DNA of 64,000 bases from Salinarimonas sp. (GCF_040111675.1 NZ_CP157794.1:2067501-2131500), one strand, 5' to 3'. Counted from the stretch's first letter, positions 11,437-22,266 are shown. Notes: generated by a model not told the origin, from the sequence alone. A program made the numbers and translations.

Positions 11437-11619
11437 CGCGGGGTCCTCCCCTCGGGTCGGCTGCGTCGCGCGTTCGTAACGTAAGCTAGTCCGCTGGGCC
11501 GCGTCGACGGAATACGCGCCATGCGGAAGGGGTATGGGCGCATGCGCGACCCCCGGCCCGTCGACGCGCAAGGGCCGCGCCGCTAGGCTTCCGCGACCAT
11601 CGACACGGAGGGCGACGCG
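11437..11619. promoter_or_regulatory. Divergent intergenic region between amidase and M81 peptidase
   Basis: The 183-nt gap separates the leftward amidase/transporter genes from the rightward peptidase genes. It must therefore hold promoters for one or both sides. I see ribosome-binding sites at both ends but no convincing -35/-10 pair or operator palindrome, and there is no regulator gene next to it. Confidence 0.4.
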
Positions 11620-13173
11620 ATGTCGCAGAGCGCCGCACCGAAGAGGCCGCGCGTCGCCATCGGCGGCTTCATGCACGAGACGAACACCTTCGCCGCGACG
11701 AAGGCCGGGCTCGACGCCTTCCGCCACGGCGGCGGCTGGCCGCCGCTCTCGGAGGGCGCGCAGGCGCTTTCGGCGACGCGGGGCGTCAATGTCGGCATGG
11801 CCGGCGCCGTCGCGGCGGGGGAGGCGGCCGGCTGGGAAATCGTGCCGACCGTGTGGGCCGCCGCGAGCCCCTCCGCCCACGTCACGCGGGAGGCCTACGA
11901 GACCATCGCCGCGCGCCTCCTCGCCCGCATCGCCGCGGCCGGCCCGCTCGACGGCGTGCTCCTCGACCTGCACGGCGCGATGGTGACCGAGCATCTCGAC
12001 GACGGCGAGGGGGAGATCGCGGCCCGCGTGCGCGATCTCGTCGGGCCGGACGTCCCCATCGTCGCGAGCCTCGACCTCCACGGAAATATCGGCGAGCGCC
12101 TGGTCGAGACCGCCGACGCGCTCGTCGCCTATCGCACCTATCCCCATGTCGACATGGCCCGCACCGGCGAGCGGGCGGCGACGCTCCTCGCGCGGCTCCT
12201 CGCCGGCGAGCGATTCGTCAGGGCGTTCAGGCGCTTGCCGTTCCTGGTTCCGGTGCCGTGGCAATGCTCGGAGATCGAGCCCGCGCGCACCCTCTATGCC
12301 GGGCTCGAGGCGCTGGAGGCGAACGCGGCCGTGCGCTCGCTGTCGATCCTCACCGGCTTTCCCGCCGCCGACATCCCGGACTGCGCGCCCACCATCCTGG
12401 CCTACGCCACGGACCAGGCGAGCGCGGACGCGTCGGCGGACGCGCTGGAGGCCGCTTTCCTCGCGGCCGAGACGTCCTTCGCCGGCGAGGCGCTCGCCCC
12501 GGACGCGGCGGTCGCCCGCGCCCGCGCCATCGTCGCCGCCGAGGGTGGCTCGTCCGGCGGCCCGGTCGTCATCGCCGACACGCAGGACAATCCCGGCGCC
12601 GGCGGCGACGCCGACACGACGGGCCTCCTCGCCGCCCTCGTCGCCGCGGGCGCCGAGAACGCCGCCATCGGCTGCCTCGTCGACCGCGCGGCGGCGCAGG
12701 CCGCGCACGCGGCCGGGGAGGGCGCCCGCATCGCGCTCCGGCTCCCCGGCTCCGGCCTGCCGGGCGATGCGCCCTTCGCGGCCGAGGCCGTGGTCGAGCG
12801 CCTCTCCGACGGCGTCTTCACCGCCGACGGCCCGTATTACGGCGGCACCCGCATGCGGCTCGGCCCGAGCGCGGCCCTGCGCATCGGCGGCGTGCGCGTG
12901 GTCGTCGTCTCCGAGAAGGCGCAGACCGCCGACCAGGCCATGTTCCGCTTCGTCGGCATCGATCCGGAGGCGGCGGACGTCGTCTGCGTGAAGAGCTCGG
13001 TGCATTTCCGCGCCGACTTCGCTCCCATCGCCCGGGAGATCCTCGTTTGCGCCGCACCCGGCCCGATGCCGGTGAGCCCGCGCGACCTGCCCTTCACCCG
13101 CCTGCGCCCGGGCCTACGGCTCGAGCCGGGCGGGCCGCCCTTCGTTCCCCCGACCCGAGGAGACGCCTCGTGA
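11620..13173 (+). CDS. M81-family metallopeptidase (MlrC-like)
   Basis: This 517-residue protein belongs to the M81/MlrC family, whose founding member completes degradation of linearised microcystin. The N-terminal domain begins RVAIGGFMHETNTF (H19, E20), and metal ligands are expected in LLDLHGAMVTE and SLDLHGNIGERL. The C-terminal MlrC domain follows (PVVIADTQDNPGAGGDADTT). Most homologues in soil and marine Alphaproteobacteria sit in peptide or amide uptake operons, as here. It is first in a rightward run of three hydrolases and overlaps the next gene by four bases. Confidence 0.88.
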   Translation: MSQSAAPKRPRVAIGGFMHETNTFAATKAGLDAFRHGGGWPPLSEGAQALSATRGVNVGMAGAVAAGEAAGWEIVPTVWAAASPSAHVTREAYETIAARLLARIAAAGPLDGVLLDLHGAMVTEHLDDGEGEIAARVRDLVGPDVPIVASLDLHGNIGERLVETADALVAYRTYPHVDMARTGERAATLLARLLAGERFVRAFRRLPFLVPVPWQCSEIEPARTLYAGLEALEANAAVRSLSILTGFPAADIPDCAPTILAYATDQASADASADALEAAFLAAETSFAGEALAPDAAVARARAIVAAEGGSSGGPVVIADTQDNPGAGGDADTTGLLAALVAAGAENAAIGCLVDRAAAQAAHAAGEGARIALRLPGSGLPGDAPFAAEAVVERLSDGVFTADGPYYGGTRMRLGPSAALRIGGVRVVVVSEKAQTADQAMFRFVGIDPEAADVVCVKSSVHFRADFAPIAREILVCAAPGPMPVSPRDLPFTRLRPGLRLEPGGPPFVPPTRGDAS

Positions 13174-14327
13174 CCGTCGTTCCCGCCATCGCCGGCTTCG
13201 CCGACGAGCTCACCGCCATCCGGCGCGACTTCCACGCCCATCCCGAGATCGGCTTCCAGGAGACCCGCACCGCCGGCCGCGTCGCGGCGCTGCTGCGGGA
13301 CTGGGGCGTCGAGACCCACGTCGGCGTCGGCGGCACCGGAATCGTCGGGATCGTCCGCGGCTCGCGGCCCGGGGAGCGCCGGATCGGGCTGCGCGCCGAC
13401 ATGGACGCGCTGCCCATGGACGAGGCGACGAACCTGCCCTGGCGCTCGACGCGGCCGGGCCTGTTCCACGGCTGCGGCCACGACGGGCACACGACCATGC
13501 TGCTCGGCGCCGCGCGCCATCTCGCCCAGACCCGCGACTTCGCCGGGACCGCGGTCCTGATCTTCCAGCCGGCGGAGGAGGGGCTCGGCGGCGCCCGCGC
13601 CATGATCGCCGACGGCCTGTTCGAGCGCTTTCCCTGCGACGAGATCTACGCCCTTCACAACGCTCCCGAATTGCCGCTCGGCGCGGTCGGCGTCACGCCC
13701 GGCGCCGGCATGGCGGGGGCGAGCTTCTTCGACATCGTCGTGCGCGGCCGTGGCGGCCACGGCGCGCTGCCGCATCTCGCCCGCGATCCGGTGCTCGTGG
13801 CCACCGCCTTCGCGCAGGCGGCGCAGAGCGTCGTCGCCCGCGACGTCGACCCGCTCCAGCCCGCCGTGCTCTCCATCACGCGCATCGAGTCCGGCGCGGC
13901 CTACAACGTCATCCCCGACGAGGCGAAGCTCGCCGGCACGCTGCGCTATTTCGACGACGCCGCGCGGGCGCGCCTGCGCGAGCGGATCGAGGCCCTCGCC
14001 GCCGGCCTCGCCCAGGCCTACGGCGTCGCGATCGACGTCGACATCCGCGACATCTTCACGGTGCTGGAGAACGACGCGGACGCCGTCGCCGCGGCGGCCG
14101 CGGTCGCGCGCGAGGTCGTCGGGGAGGGCGGCGTCGACGCTGGCTACCCCCCGAGCCTCGCCAGCGAGGACTTCGCCGACATGCTGAAGGTCGTGCCCGG
14201 CGCGTATCTCTGGGTCGGCCACGGCGGCGACGTGCCCCTCCACAACCCGTCCTTCATCCTCGACGACGCCATCCTGCCCATCGGCGCGAGCCTGCTCGCC
14301 CGCCTCGTCGAGACCCGCCTCGCCTGA
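13170..14327 (+). CDS. M20-family amidohydrolase (hippurate-hydrolase-like)
   Basis: This 385-residue protein from a GTG at 13170 overlaps the M81 stop (GTGA). M20D features are IRRDFHAHPEIGFQE, LRADMDALPM, the metal ligands in FHGCGHDGHTTM (C102, H104), QPAEEG (E136, E137) and the lid-domain histidine in RGRGGHGALPH. Enzymes of this group cleave N-acyl amino acids (hippurate, indole-acetyl amino acids, N-acetyl amino acids). It is cytoplasmic, with no signal peptide. The position suggests it processes the ligand imported by the adjacent ABC system. Confidence 0.92.
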   Translation: MTVVPAIAGFADELTAIRRDFHAHPEIGFQETRTAGRVAALLRDWGVETHVGVGGTGIVGIVRGSRPGERRIGLRADMDALPMDEATNLPWRSTRPGLFHGCGHDGHTTMLLGAARHLAQTRDFAGTAVLIFQPAEEGLGGARAMIADGLFERFPCDEIYALHNAPELPLGAVGVTPGAGMAGASFFDIVVRGRGGHGALPHLARDPVLVATAFAQAAQSVVARDVDPLQPAVLSITRIESGAAYNVIPDEAKLAGTLRYFDDAARARLRERIEALAAGLAQAYGVAIDVDIRDIFTVLENDADAVAAAAAVAREVVGEGGVDAGYPPSLASEDFADMLKVVPGAYLWVGHGGDVPLHNPSFILDDAILPIGASLLARLVETRLA

Positions 14328-14342
14328 TCCGGAGACCCGCCG

Positions 14343-15458
14343 ATGGACATCGCCGGCCTGCCTTTCGACGCCGAGACCATGCTCGTGGGCCTGCGCCCGT
14401 GGGTCGAATGCGAGAGCCCGACCTTCGACGCCGCCGCCGTCGACCGGATGATGGACCTCGCCGCCGCCGACCTCGCCGCGCTCGGCGCGACCCTCACCCG
14501 CATCCCCGGGCGCATGGGCTTCGGCGGCTGCGTCTGGGCCGACCTCGACCCGGACCGGCCGGAGCCGGGCATCCTGATCCTCGGCCATCTCGACACCGTG
14601 CACCCCGTCGGTACGCTCGAGACGCTGCCGTTCCGGCGCGCGGGCGAGCGCTGCACCGGCCCCGGCATCTGCGACATGAAGGGCGGCAACTATCTCGCCC
14701 TCGAGGCCCTGCGCGTCCTGAAGGCGGCCGGCCTCGCCACGCCGCTGCCGGTGCGCGTGCTGCTGACCTCCGACGAGGAGGTCGGCAGCCCGTCGACGCG
14801 GGAGCTGATCGAGGCCAAGGCCCGCGAGGCGAAGGTCGTGCTCGTGCCCGAGCCCGGCGGGATCGGCGGGGAGACGACGAGCGGGCGCTACGCCATCGCC
14901 CGCTTCGAGGTCGAGACGATCGGCCGCCCCAGCCACGCCGGAGCGCGGCTCTCGGAGGGGCGCTCGGCCGTGCGCACCATGGCGAAGCGCATCCTCGAGA
15001 TCGAGGACATGACCACGCCGGACTGCACCTTCAGCGTCGGCGTGGTGCACGCCGGGACCTGGGTGAACTGCGTCCCGAGCCGGGCCCGCGCCGAGGTGCT
15101 CAGCATGGCCAAGCGCCAGGAGGACCTCGACCGCGGCGTCGCCGCGCTCCTCGCCATCGCGGACGACGAGACCCGCGTGCGGCGCACGGTGACCCGCCCC
15201 GTCTGGGAGCCCTCCGGCGAGACGCTCGCCCTGTTCGACCGCGCCCGCGATCTCGCCGCCACGATCGGCGTCACGCTCACCCACCGCAGCGCCGGCGGCG
15301 GATCGGACGGCAACTTCACCGGCGCCTTGGGCGTCCCCACCCTCGACGGGCTCGGCGTGGAGGGCGACAAGTTCCACACGCTCGAGGAATTCATCCTGGT
15401 GGACACGCTGGCGAGCCGCGGGCGGATCATGGCGGGGCTGCTGGCGACGCTGGAGTGA
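14343..15458 (+). CDS. M20-family metallopeptidase (glutamate-carboxypeptidase-like)
   Basis: This 371-residue zinc hydrolase is related to CPG2/ArgE. Metal ligands are H82 in GHLDTVHPVGT, D110 in GICDMKGG, catalytic E144-E145 in TSDEEVGS, and the C-terminal histidine in DKFHTLEE. The dimerisation domain carries IGRPSHAGA. It begins 15 nt after the preceding amidohydrolase gene, so the three hydrolases form one operon. CPG2-type enzymes remove C-terminal glutamate or similar residues, which suggests a substrate with more than one amide bond. The first M20 protein belongs to a different subfamily, so this is not a recent duplication. Confidence 0.9.
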   Translation: MDIAGLPFDAETMLVGLRPWVECESPTFDAAAVDRMMDLAAADLAALGATLTRIPGRMGFGGCVWADLDPDRPEPGILILGHLDTVHPVGTLETLPFRRAGERCTGPGICDMKGGNYLALEALRVLKAAGLATPLPVRVLLTSDEEVGSPSTRELIEAKAREAKVVLVPEPGGIGGETTSGRYAIARFEVETIGRPSHAGARLSEGRSAVRTMAKRILEIEDMTTPDCTFSVGVVHAGTWVNCVPSRARAEVLSMAKRQEDLDRGVAALLAIADDETRVRRTVTRPVWEPSGETLALFDRARDLAATIGVTLTHRSAGGGSDGNFTGALGVPTLDGLGVEGDKFHTLEEFILVDTLASRGRIMAGLLATLE

Positions 15459-15504
15459 ACCGCGCCGGGACGAGGCGCGCGGGAGAGGCGATGGACCTGA
15501 CGGC

Positions 15505-16338
15505 TCATCGCGGGCCTCCCGGAGACGCCGATTCGAGCGGGAGATCGACGCCCGGCCCGAAGGCGACGAAATCCGGGTTGGCGAAGTCGATATCCGTCGC
15601 CTGGCCGCGCTTGCCGTAGCGGAGCGGGCGGCCGTCGAGCGTCGTGACACGGCCTCCGGCCGCAGCCAGGATCGCGTGCCCCGCCGCCGTGTCCCATTCC
15701 ATCGTGCGGCCGAGCCGGGGGTAGAGGTCCGCTTCCCCCGAGGCGAGGAGGCAGAATTTCAGGGACGAGCCCGCCGAGGTGCGCCGGGCGACGTCGTAGC
15801 GTCGCAGGAAATCGTCGGTCTCCGGGCCCGCATGGGATCGGCTCGCCACGGCCGTCAGACCGTGCGCGGGCGCCTCGCGGCAGCGGATCGCGGACCAGGG
15901 CTCGGGAGCGCCGTCCGAGAGCCGCGACTGCAGCGCGCCGCCGTCGGCGCTCGTCATGAAGGCGCGTCCGATCGCCGGCGCCAGCACGATCCCGGCGATC
16001 GGCGCGCCGTCCTCGACGAGGGCGATGTTGACCGTGAACTCGCCGTTGCGGCGGATGAACTCCTTCGTGCCGTCGAGCGGGTCGACGAGGAAGAAGCGCC
16101 GGGACGGCGGCGGGACGTGCCCCTCGGCCGCCATCTCCTCCGAGACGATCGGAATGTCCGGCGCCGCCGCGGCCAGCCGCGCGACGATCGCCCGCTCGGC
16201 GGCCAGGTCCGCCTCGGTCACCGGGCTGTCGTCCGCCTTGGCGCGAAGCCCGAGGTCGCCGCGTGCGTAGATCGGCAGGATCGCGGCCGCCGCGGCGAGC
16301 GCAGCCACGAGCATGGCGTGGTGAACGGTGTCGGGCAT
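15505..16338 (-). CDS. cysQ: 3'(2'),5'-bisphosphate nucleotidase CysQ
   Basis: This 277-residue inositol-monophosphatase-family enzyme hydrolyses PAP/PAPS, the by-products of sulfate activation. Motifs are SEE (66-68), FLVDPLDGTKEF (metal-binding D86 and D89) and MEWDTAAGHAIL near the C-terminus. Length and motif order match bacterial CysQ. It is convergent with the M20 gene and faces a region of gene remnants. CysQ is often found beside polysaccharide or sulfation loci, but no sulfotransferase is visible in this window. Confidence 0.88.
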   Translation of the reverse strand: MPDTVHHAMLVAALAAAAAILPIYARGDLGLRAKADDSPVTEADLAAERAIVARLAAAAPDIPIVSEEMAAEGHVPPPSRRFFLVDPLDGTKEFIRRNGEFTVNIALVEDGAPIAGIVLAPAIGRAFMTSADGGALQSRLSDGAPEPWSAIRCREAPAHGLTAVASRSHAGPETDDFLRRYDVARRTSAGSSLKFCLLASGEADLYPRLGRTMEWDTAAGHAILAAAGGRVTTLDGRPLRYGKRGQATDIDFANPDFVAFGPGVDLPLESASPGGPR

Positions 16339-16473
16339 GCACGAATATTCCCGCAGACGAAGGGACGGTACAAGGCCGAACGAGCTGCGGCGAGCGCCGC
16401 CGCGATCATCCGACGATCGTCCTCCCGCAGCAGCGCGACACCTTCCGACCGCGATGGCGACGTACGCGAACCC

Positions 16474-16563
16474 GACGGCGGGCTCCTCGCCGCCGGCGCC
16501 GTCCTCGAGATGCTCGACCGCACCGCGGGCCGGACCATGGGGGATTTCTACGCCGCCCTGCTA
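16474..16563 (+). pseudogene. Fragment of a phosphomannomutase gene
   Basis: About 90 nt encode DGGLLAAGAVLEMLDRTAGR and the following MGDFYAALL. This matches the C-terminal part of the intact phosphomannomutase in this window (DDGLLTAIAVLEMLDRNPGR, DNA 21844-21930), with most bases identical. Nothing upstream or downstream aligns, so it is a relic of a second manB copy. It probably marks a recombination or deletion breakpoint. Confidence 0.75.
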
Positions 16564-16576
16564 TGTCCGAGGGCCG

Positions 16577-16925
16577 TATCCGCGCCGGGTCCCGCACGAT
16601 CTCCAACGAAACGCGCGCCTGCGCTACGAGGGCGTTCACGCGCCCGGTCTCGGCCGCGCCGTCCGCCGCCTCGCCGACGGACGATTGCGCCGCGAGGTGA
16701 AGCGCCGGGTTCGGCCGCAGCGAGGCGACCACCGCCGTGACCGCGTCCGCGTCGGTGATGTCGGCGCGCGCGGTCTCGAACCCCTCGAGCGGGCTCGTCT
16801 ACGCCGCGACGGCGAGCGCGCCCCCCTGGCCTGCGGCGCGGTCGCCAGGAGCGCCCGCGCCAGAGGCCTGGCGACGACGCCGCCGTCCCGATCAGCAGGA
16901 TACGGCGGCAGCCCGCATCGCGACC
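16577..16925 (-). pseudogene. Decayed GDP-6-deoxyhexose reductase (rmd-like)
   Basis: Immediately after the gmd stop, the minus strand reads RRILLIGT, then in another frame GGVVARPLARALLATAPQA, then in a third frame FETARADITDADAVTAVVAS and HLAAQSSVGEAADGAAETGR. These are the NAD-binding start and the DIT and AAQSSVG segments of a short-chain epimerase/reductase such as Rmd. At least two frameshifts and an in-frame TAG (near 16800) break it, and the catalytic YxxxK half is absent. In bacteria that make GDP-D-rhamnose, gmd is followed by rmd, so this is probably the dead partner of the adjacent gmd. Confidence 0.7.
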
Positions 16926-18223
<1,298 letters not shown>

Positions 18224-19040
18224 TAGGATGCGGACTCATTTCGCGGCAAGCCAAATCCGGATCGCGGCGAGCTTGAGCGCGGCGAGGAAGTTGTCGGGCG
18301 AGCGGTCGTAGCGCGTGGCGAGGCCGCGGAAGTGCTTGATGCGATTGAAGAAGCGCTCAACGAGGTTTCGCTGGCGGTAGAGCCAGGAGCTGAACGGGAA
18401 GCTGCCCTTTCGGATCGCGCGGGGCGGGATGTTCGCCCAGGCGCCGCGTTCGGTCACCGTCGCGCGGATCGCGTTCGTGTCGTAGGCGCGGTCGGCGATC
18501 AGGATGGCGTCTTTCGCGACGAGCGGAAGGAGCTGCTCGCAGGCCGGTGCGTCGTTTGCCTGCCCTGCGGTGAGCAGGAGGCGAACCGGCCGCCCTTCCG
18601 CATCGACGAGGGCGTGGATCTTGGTCGTCAGGCCGCCGCGGGAACGTCCCATGCGACCATCTCCGGCGGCCTCCGAATCCCCCTTTTTCCCGCGGCCCCG
18701 TGCTGGTGGACGCGGACGCAGGAGCTGTCGATCATCACGATGTCGCCGTCGTAAGCCTCTGAGACGGCGTCCAGAATTCGGTCCCAGACGCCTGCTTTCC
18801 GCCATCGGACGAAGCGGTTGTAGAGCGTCGTGCGCGGGCCGTAGCGCTCGGGCACGTCGCGCCAGGGCGCACCCGTCCGGAAGCGCCAGACGATCCCGTT
18901 GATCACCCGCCTGTCGTCCACCCGGGGCACGCCGCGCACCTTGTTCGGCAGAAGCGGCTGGATGATCGCCCATTCCTCGTCGGTCAGCTCATGGCGGCGC
19001 ATCGAATCCTCCCTCGATCAGGAAGGTTGAATCATCCTAC
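18224..19040 (-). mobile_element. IS5-family (IS427-type) insertion sequence, complete
   Basis: An element of about 815 bp with the transposase on the minus strand. The ends carry short inverted repeats, TAGGATG at 18224-18230 and CATCCTA at 19034-19040, after which similarity is weak. The outermost TA on each side could be the duplicated target dinucleotide usual for this group. Both reading frames of the transposase are undisturbed, so the element may be active or recently inserted. It lies between the decayed D-rhamnose genes and manC. Confidence 0.75.
18236..19002 (-). CDS. IS5-family transposase made by -1 frameshift
   Basis: Two overlapping frames encode one DDE transposase. The first (19002 to 18628) starts MRRHELTDEEWAIIQPLLP and contains the first catalytic aspartate in MIDSSCVRVH. 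The second ends at 18236 and carries LIADRAYD (second Asp) and NLVERFFNRIKHFR (Glu). The switch falls at an A5G5 run (A5 at 18684-18688 on the complementary strand), where a -1 slip joins HGAAGK to KGDSEAAGDGRMGRSRGG. This is the programmed frameshift typical of IS427-type elements, not damage. Confidence 0.88.
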
Positions 19041-19336
19041 GCTCGAGCGATCAAATCCGCTTTGCCGTTTATGGGGCCAGAGCCTAGTCTGCGCGGGATC
19101 TCCTCCAGAGATCTGGCAGTGGGCAGGACGGCATCGATGCTGAAACCATCGGCGTCGGCCGCTCTCCACAGTGACGAAGCAACGTGCCTGTCGCATCGCT
19201 CCGCGTCGTGCTTCGGTGCAAGCCCACCCTGCCGATGCAGGCCTCGGCCTCGGTGGACGTCGCAATCTGCGAATCGGCTTGCCGCCGCGGACCGGATGTG
19301 TGAGGGACCTCGAAACGAAAGTGGGAGCGTTCGAAG
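19041..19336 (+). promoter_or_regulatory. Upstream region of manC, no gene seen
   Basis: The 296 nt between the IS element and manC contain no supported gene. GAAAGTGGGAG lies just before the manC ATG and serves as ribosome-binding site. The promoter for manC-manB is expected here, but I cannot point to a convincing -35/-10 pair. The nearby IS end may also influence expression. Confidence 0.35.
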
Positions 19337-20758
19337 ATGGCTCGGATCACGCCTCTCATCATGGCCGGCGGCGCAGGCACGCGGCTTTGGCCCGCGTCGC
19401 GCTCGGCCGCGCCGAAGCAGTTCATCGAGCTGCTCGGGGCGCGCTCGACTTTCCAGGACACGATCCTGCGGGTCTCGGACCCCGACCTGTTCGGGCCCCC
19501 GGTGGTGATAACCGGCAGTGACTATAGGCATATGGTCGCCGATCAGCTCGCCGCCCTCGGCGTCCCGGGGGATATCCTGCTCGAGCCGATGCGCCGCGAT
19601 TCCGGCCCGGCCATCGCGGCCGGAGCGAGCTTCGTGGCGAGCCGCGCCGAGGGCGGGCTCGTCCTCGTCCTCGCCGCCGACCACGTCGTGCGCGATGAGG
19701 CGGCCTTCCGCGAGGCGGCCCGCGCCGCGGCCGCCGCCGCGGAGGCCGGCGCGATCGTCGCCTTCGGCATCCGCCCGGACCGGCCTGAGACGGGCTACGG
19801 CTACATAGCGCCGGGCGACGCGACCGCGCATCGCGGGGTCCATGCGCTCGAGGCCTTCGTCGAGAAGCCGGACGCGGCACGAGCGGCGGACTACGTCGCC
19901 TCCGGCTATCTCTGGAACTCCGGCAACTTCCTCTTCCGCGCCGATGCGCTGCTCGCCGAATACGCCCGCTTCGATCCCGATACCGTCGAGGCCGCGCGCG
20001 AGGCGGTGGCGCGGGCGACGCGCGACCTCGATTTCCACGTGCTCGACGCGGAGGCCTTCTCCCGCGCCACCGCGCTCTCGATCGACTACGCGGTCATGGA
20101 GAAGACCGACAAGGCCGCCGTCGCCCCGGTCTCGATGGGCTGGTCGGACGTCGGTTCCTGGCACGCGGTCTGGGAGCTGTCGGAGCGCGACGAGGCCGGC
20201 AATGCCGCACACCTGTCCGAACGCGGTGAGGCCGTGTTCCTCGACTCGTCCGACAACTACGTTCGCGCCGAGGATCTCGTCTGCCTCGTCGGCGTCTCCA
20301 ACCTCGCCGTGATCCAGACGCGGGACGCGACGCTCGTGTTCGACCGCACGAAGCCGGAGAGCGTCAAGGCTCTGGTGAAGGAGCTCGAGCGGCGCAAAAA
20401 GACCGAGGTGCACGACCACACCGAGGTGTTCCGACCGTGGGGCTCCTACCAGGGCATCGACCGCGGCGAGCGCTTCCAGGTCAAGCGCATCGTGGTCAAG
20501 CCCGGCGGACGCCTGTCGCTGCAGAAGCATTTCCACCGCGCCGAGCACTGGATCGTCGTGCGCGGTACGGCGCTCGTCACCGTGGGCGACACGCAGAAGA
20601 CGGTGCACGAGAACGAATCGACCTTCATCCCCCTCGGCGCCGTCCATCGCCTCGAGAACCCGGGCAGGATCCCCCTCGAGCTGATCGAGGTCCAGTCGGG
20701 ATCGTATCTGGGCGAGGACGACATCGTGCGCCTCGAAGACGTCTACAACAGGACCTGA
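19337..20758 (+). CDS. manC: Mannose-1-phosphate guanylyltransferase/mannose-6-phosphate isomerase
   Basis: This bifunctional 473-residue protein of the AlgA/ManC/RfbM type makes GDP-mannose from mannose-1-phosphate and also carries a type II phosphomannose isomerase domain. The pyrophosphorylase signature is GGAGTRLWPASR (11-22), with FVEKPD in the sugar-binding region. The C-terminal cupin (about 360-470) has RPWGSYQGID, KPGGRLSLQKHFHRAEHW and the EN-ST-IPLGAVHRLENPG segment. It precedes manB by 8 nt, and together they supply GDP-mannose for the two dehydratases nearby. Confidence 0.95.
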   Translation: MARITPLIMAGGAGTRLWPASRSAAPKQFIELLGARSTFQDTILRVSDPDLFGPPVVITGSDYRHMVADQLAALGVPGDILLEPMRRDSGPAIAAGASFVASRAEGGLVLVLAADHVVRDEAAFREAARAAAAAAEAGAIVAFGIRPDRPETGYGYIAPGDATAHRGVHALEAFVEKPDAARAADYVASGYLWNSGNFLFRADALLAEYARFDPDTVEAAREAVARATRDLDFHVLDAEAFSRATALSIDYAVMEKTDKAAVAPVSMGWSDVGSWHAVWELSERDEAGNAAHLSERGEAVFLDSSDNYVRAEDLVCLVGVSNLAVIQTRDATLVFDRTKPESVKALVKELERRKKTEVHDHTEVFRPWGSYQGIDRGERFQVKRIVVKPGGRLSLQKHFHRAEHWIVVRGTALVTVGDTQKTVHENESTFIPLGAVHRLENPGRIPLELIEVQSGSYLGEDDIVRLEDVYNRT

Positions 20759-20766
20759 CCCGTCCC

Positions 20767-22266
20767 ATGCTTCCCCGACCCGCTCCGGCGCTCGCGCCGA
20801 ACACCTACGCCTACGAGACGACCCCGCTCGTGAAGCCCACGGGCTTTCGCGAGTACGACGCGCGCTGGCTGTTCGGCTCGGAGCTGAACCTGATGGGCGT
20901 CCAGGCGCTGGGCCTCGGGATCGCGCAGCTCGTGCACGAGCGCGGTGTCGCGCCCGAGATCGTGGTGGGCCACGATTTCCGCTCCTATTCGGCCGCGATC
21001 AAGCTCGCCCTGGTCGCAGGCCTGATGGCGGGCGGCATGCGCGTCAGGGATGTCGGGCTCGCGCTCTCGCCGATGGCGTACTATGCGCAGTTCGCGCTCG
21101 ACTGCCCCTGCGTCGCGATGGTCACGGCCTCGCACAACGACAACGGCTGGACCGGGGTGAAGATGGGGCTCGACCGCCCGCTCACCTTCGGCCCGTCCGA
21201 GATGAGCCGGCTCAAGGAGATCGTGCTCTCAGGCGCGGCGCCGACGCGCGCGGGCGGCGGCTACGAGTACGTCGAGGGCTTCGCCGAGAGCTACCTCGAC
21301 GATCTCGCCCGCGGGCGCGTGCTCTCGCGCCGGCTCAAGGTCGTCGCGGCCTGCGGCAACGGGACCGCCGGCGCCTTCGCGCCGCGGCTGCTCGAGCGGC
21401 TCGGCTGCGAGGTGGTGCCGCTCGACTGCGAGCTCGACCATTCCTTCCCGCGCTACAACCCCAATCCCGAGGACATGGAGATGCTCCATGCGCTGGCGGA
21501 CGCCGTGCGCGAGACCGGGGCGGACGTGGGGCTCGGCTTCGACGGCGACGGCGACCGCTGCGGCGTCGTCGACGAGACCGGCGCGGAGATCTTCGCCGAC
21601 AAGATCGGGGTGATGCTCGCGCGCGATCTCGCCGCGCTCCACCCGGCCGCGCGTTTCGTCGTCGACGTCAAGTCGACGGGGCTGTTCATGACGGACCCCG
21701 AGCTGCGGAGGCTCGGCGCGACCACGGACTACTGGAAGACGGGTCACAGCTACATCAAGGCGCGGGTGAAGGAGCTCGGCGCGCTGGCCGGCTTCGAGAA
21801 GTCGGGGCACTTCTTCTTCGGGGCGCCGATCGGGCGCGGCTACGACGACGGGCTCCTCACCGCCATCGCCGTCCTCGAGATGCTCGACCGCAACCCCGGC
21901 CGGACCATGGGCGATCTCTACGGCGCGCTTCCGAAGACTTGGGGCTCGCCGACCATGTCCCCGCACTGCCCGGACGAGGTGAAGTACGACGTCGTCGCCC
22001 GCGTGACCGCCCGGATCGAGGCGATGCGGGACGCCGGGGAGCCTCTCGCCGGCGCGGCGATCGCCGACGTCGTCACCGTGAACGGCGTGCGGGTCACGCT
22101 GGACGACGGCACCTGGGGCCTCGTGCGCGCGTCGTCGAACAAGCCCGAGCTGGTCGTGGTGGTGGAGAGCCCGGTCTCCGAGGAACGCAAGCGGGCCATG
22201 TTCGCGGCACTCGACGGTGTGCTGCGCGAGAGCCCGGAGGTGGGGGCGTACAACCAAACGATTTGA
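20767..22266 (+). CDS. manB: Phosphomannomutase/phosphoglucomutase
   Basis: This 499-residue alpha-D-phosphohexomutase interconverts mannose-6-phosphate and mannose-1-phosphate. The phosphoserine is S122 in VTASHNDNG, the metal loop is FDGDGDRCG, the sugar-binding loop lies around GFEKSGHFFF, and the phosphate-binding C-terminal domain has RASSNKPELVV. The start at 20767 follows the manC stop by 8 nt. A 90-nt relic of a second copy survives at 16474-16563. It is convergent with the RTX metalloprotease gene, with 111 nt between them. Confidence 0.94.
   Translation: MLPRPAPALAPNTYAYETTPLVKPTGFREYDARWLFGSELNLMGVQALGLGIAQLVHERGVAPEIVVGHDFRSYSAAIKLALVAGLMAGGMRVRDVGLALSPMAYYAQFALDCPCVAMVTASHNDNGWTGVKMGLDRPLTFGPSEMSRLKEIVLSGAAPTRAGGGYEYVEGFAESYLDDLARGRVLSRRLKVVAACGNGTAGAFAPRLLERLGCEVVPLDCELDHSFPRYNPNPEDMEMLHALADAVRETGADVGLGFDGDGDRCGVVDETGAEIFADKIGVMLARDLAALHPAARFVVDVKSTGLFMTDPELRRLGATTDYWKTGHSYIKARVKELGALAGFEKSGHFFFGAPIGRGYDDGLLTAIAVLEMLDRNPGRTMGDLYGALPKTWGSPTMSPHCPDEVKYDVVARVTARIEAMRDAGEPLAGAAIADVVTVNGVRVTLDDGTWGLVRASSNKPELVVVVESPVSEERKRAMFAALDGVLRESPEVGAYNQTI

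Noticed and set aside
12837..15650. A 937-codon open frame on the minus strand across the M81 and M20 genes
   Set aside because: It mirrors three well-recognised genes on the plus strand; long antisense frames are expected at this G+C content and its product has no family features.
18628..19002. IS5 transposase as a pseudogene broken by frameshift
   Set aside because: The shift falls at an A5G5 slippery run and both frames are otherwise intact, as expected for programmed -1 frameshifting in this group.
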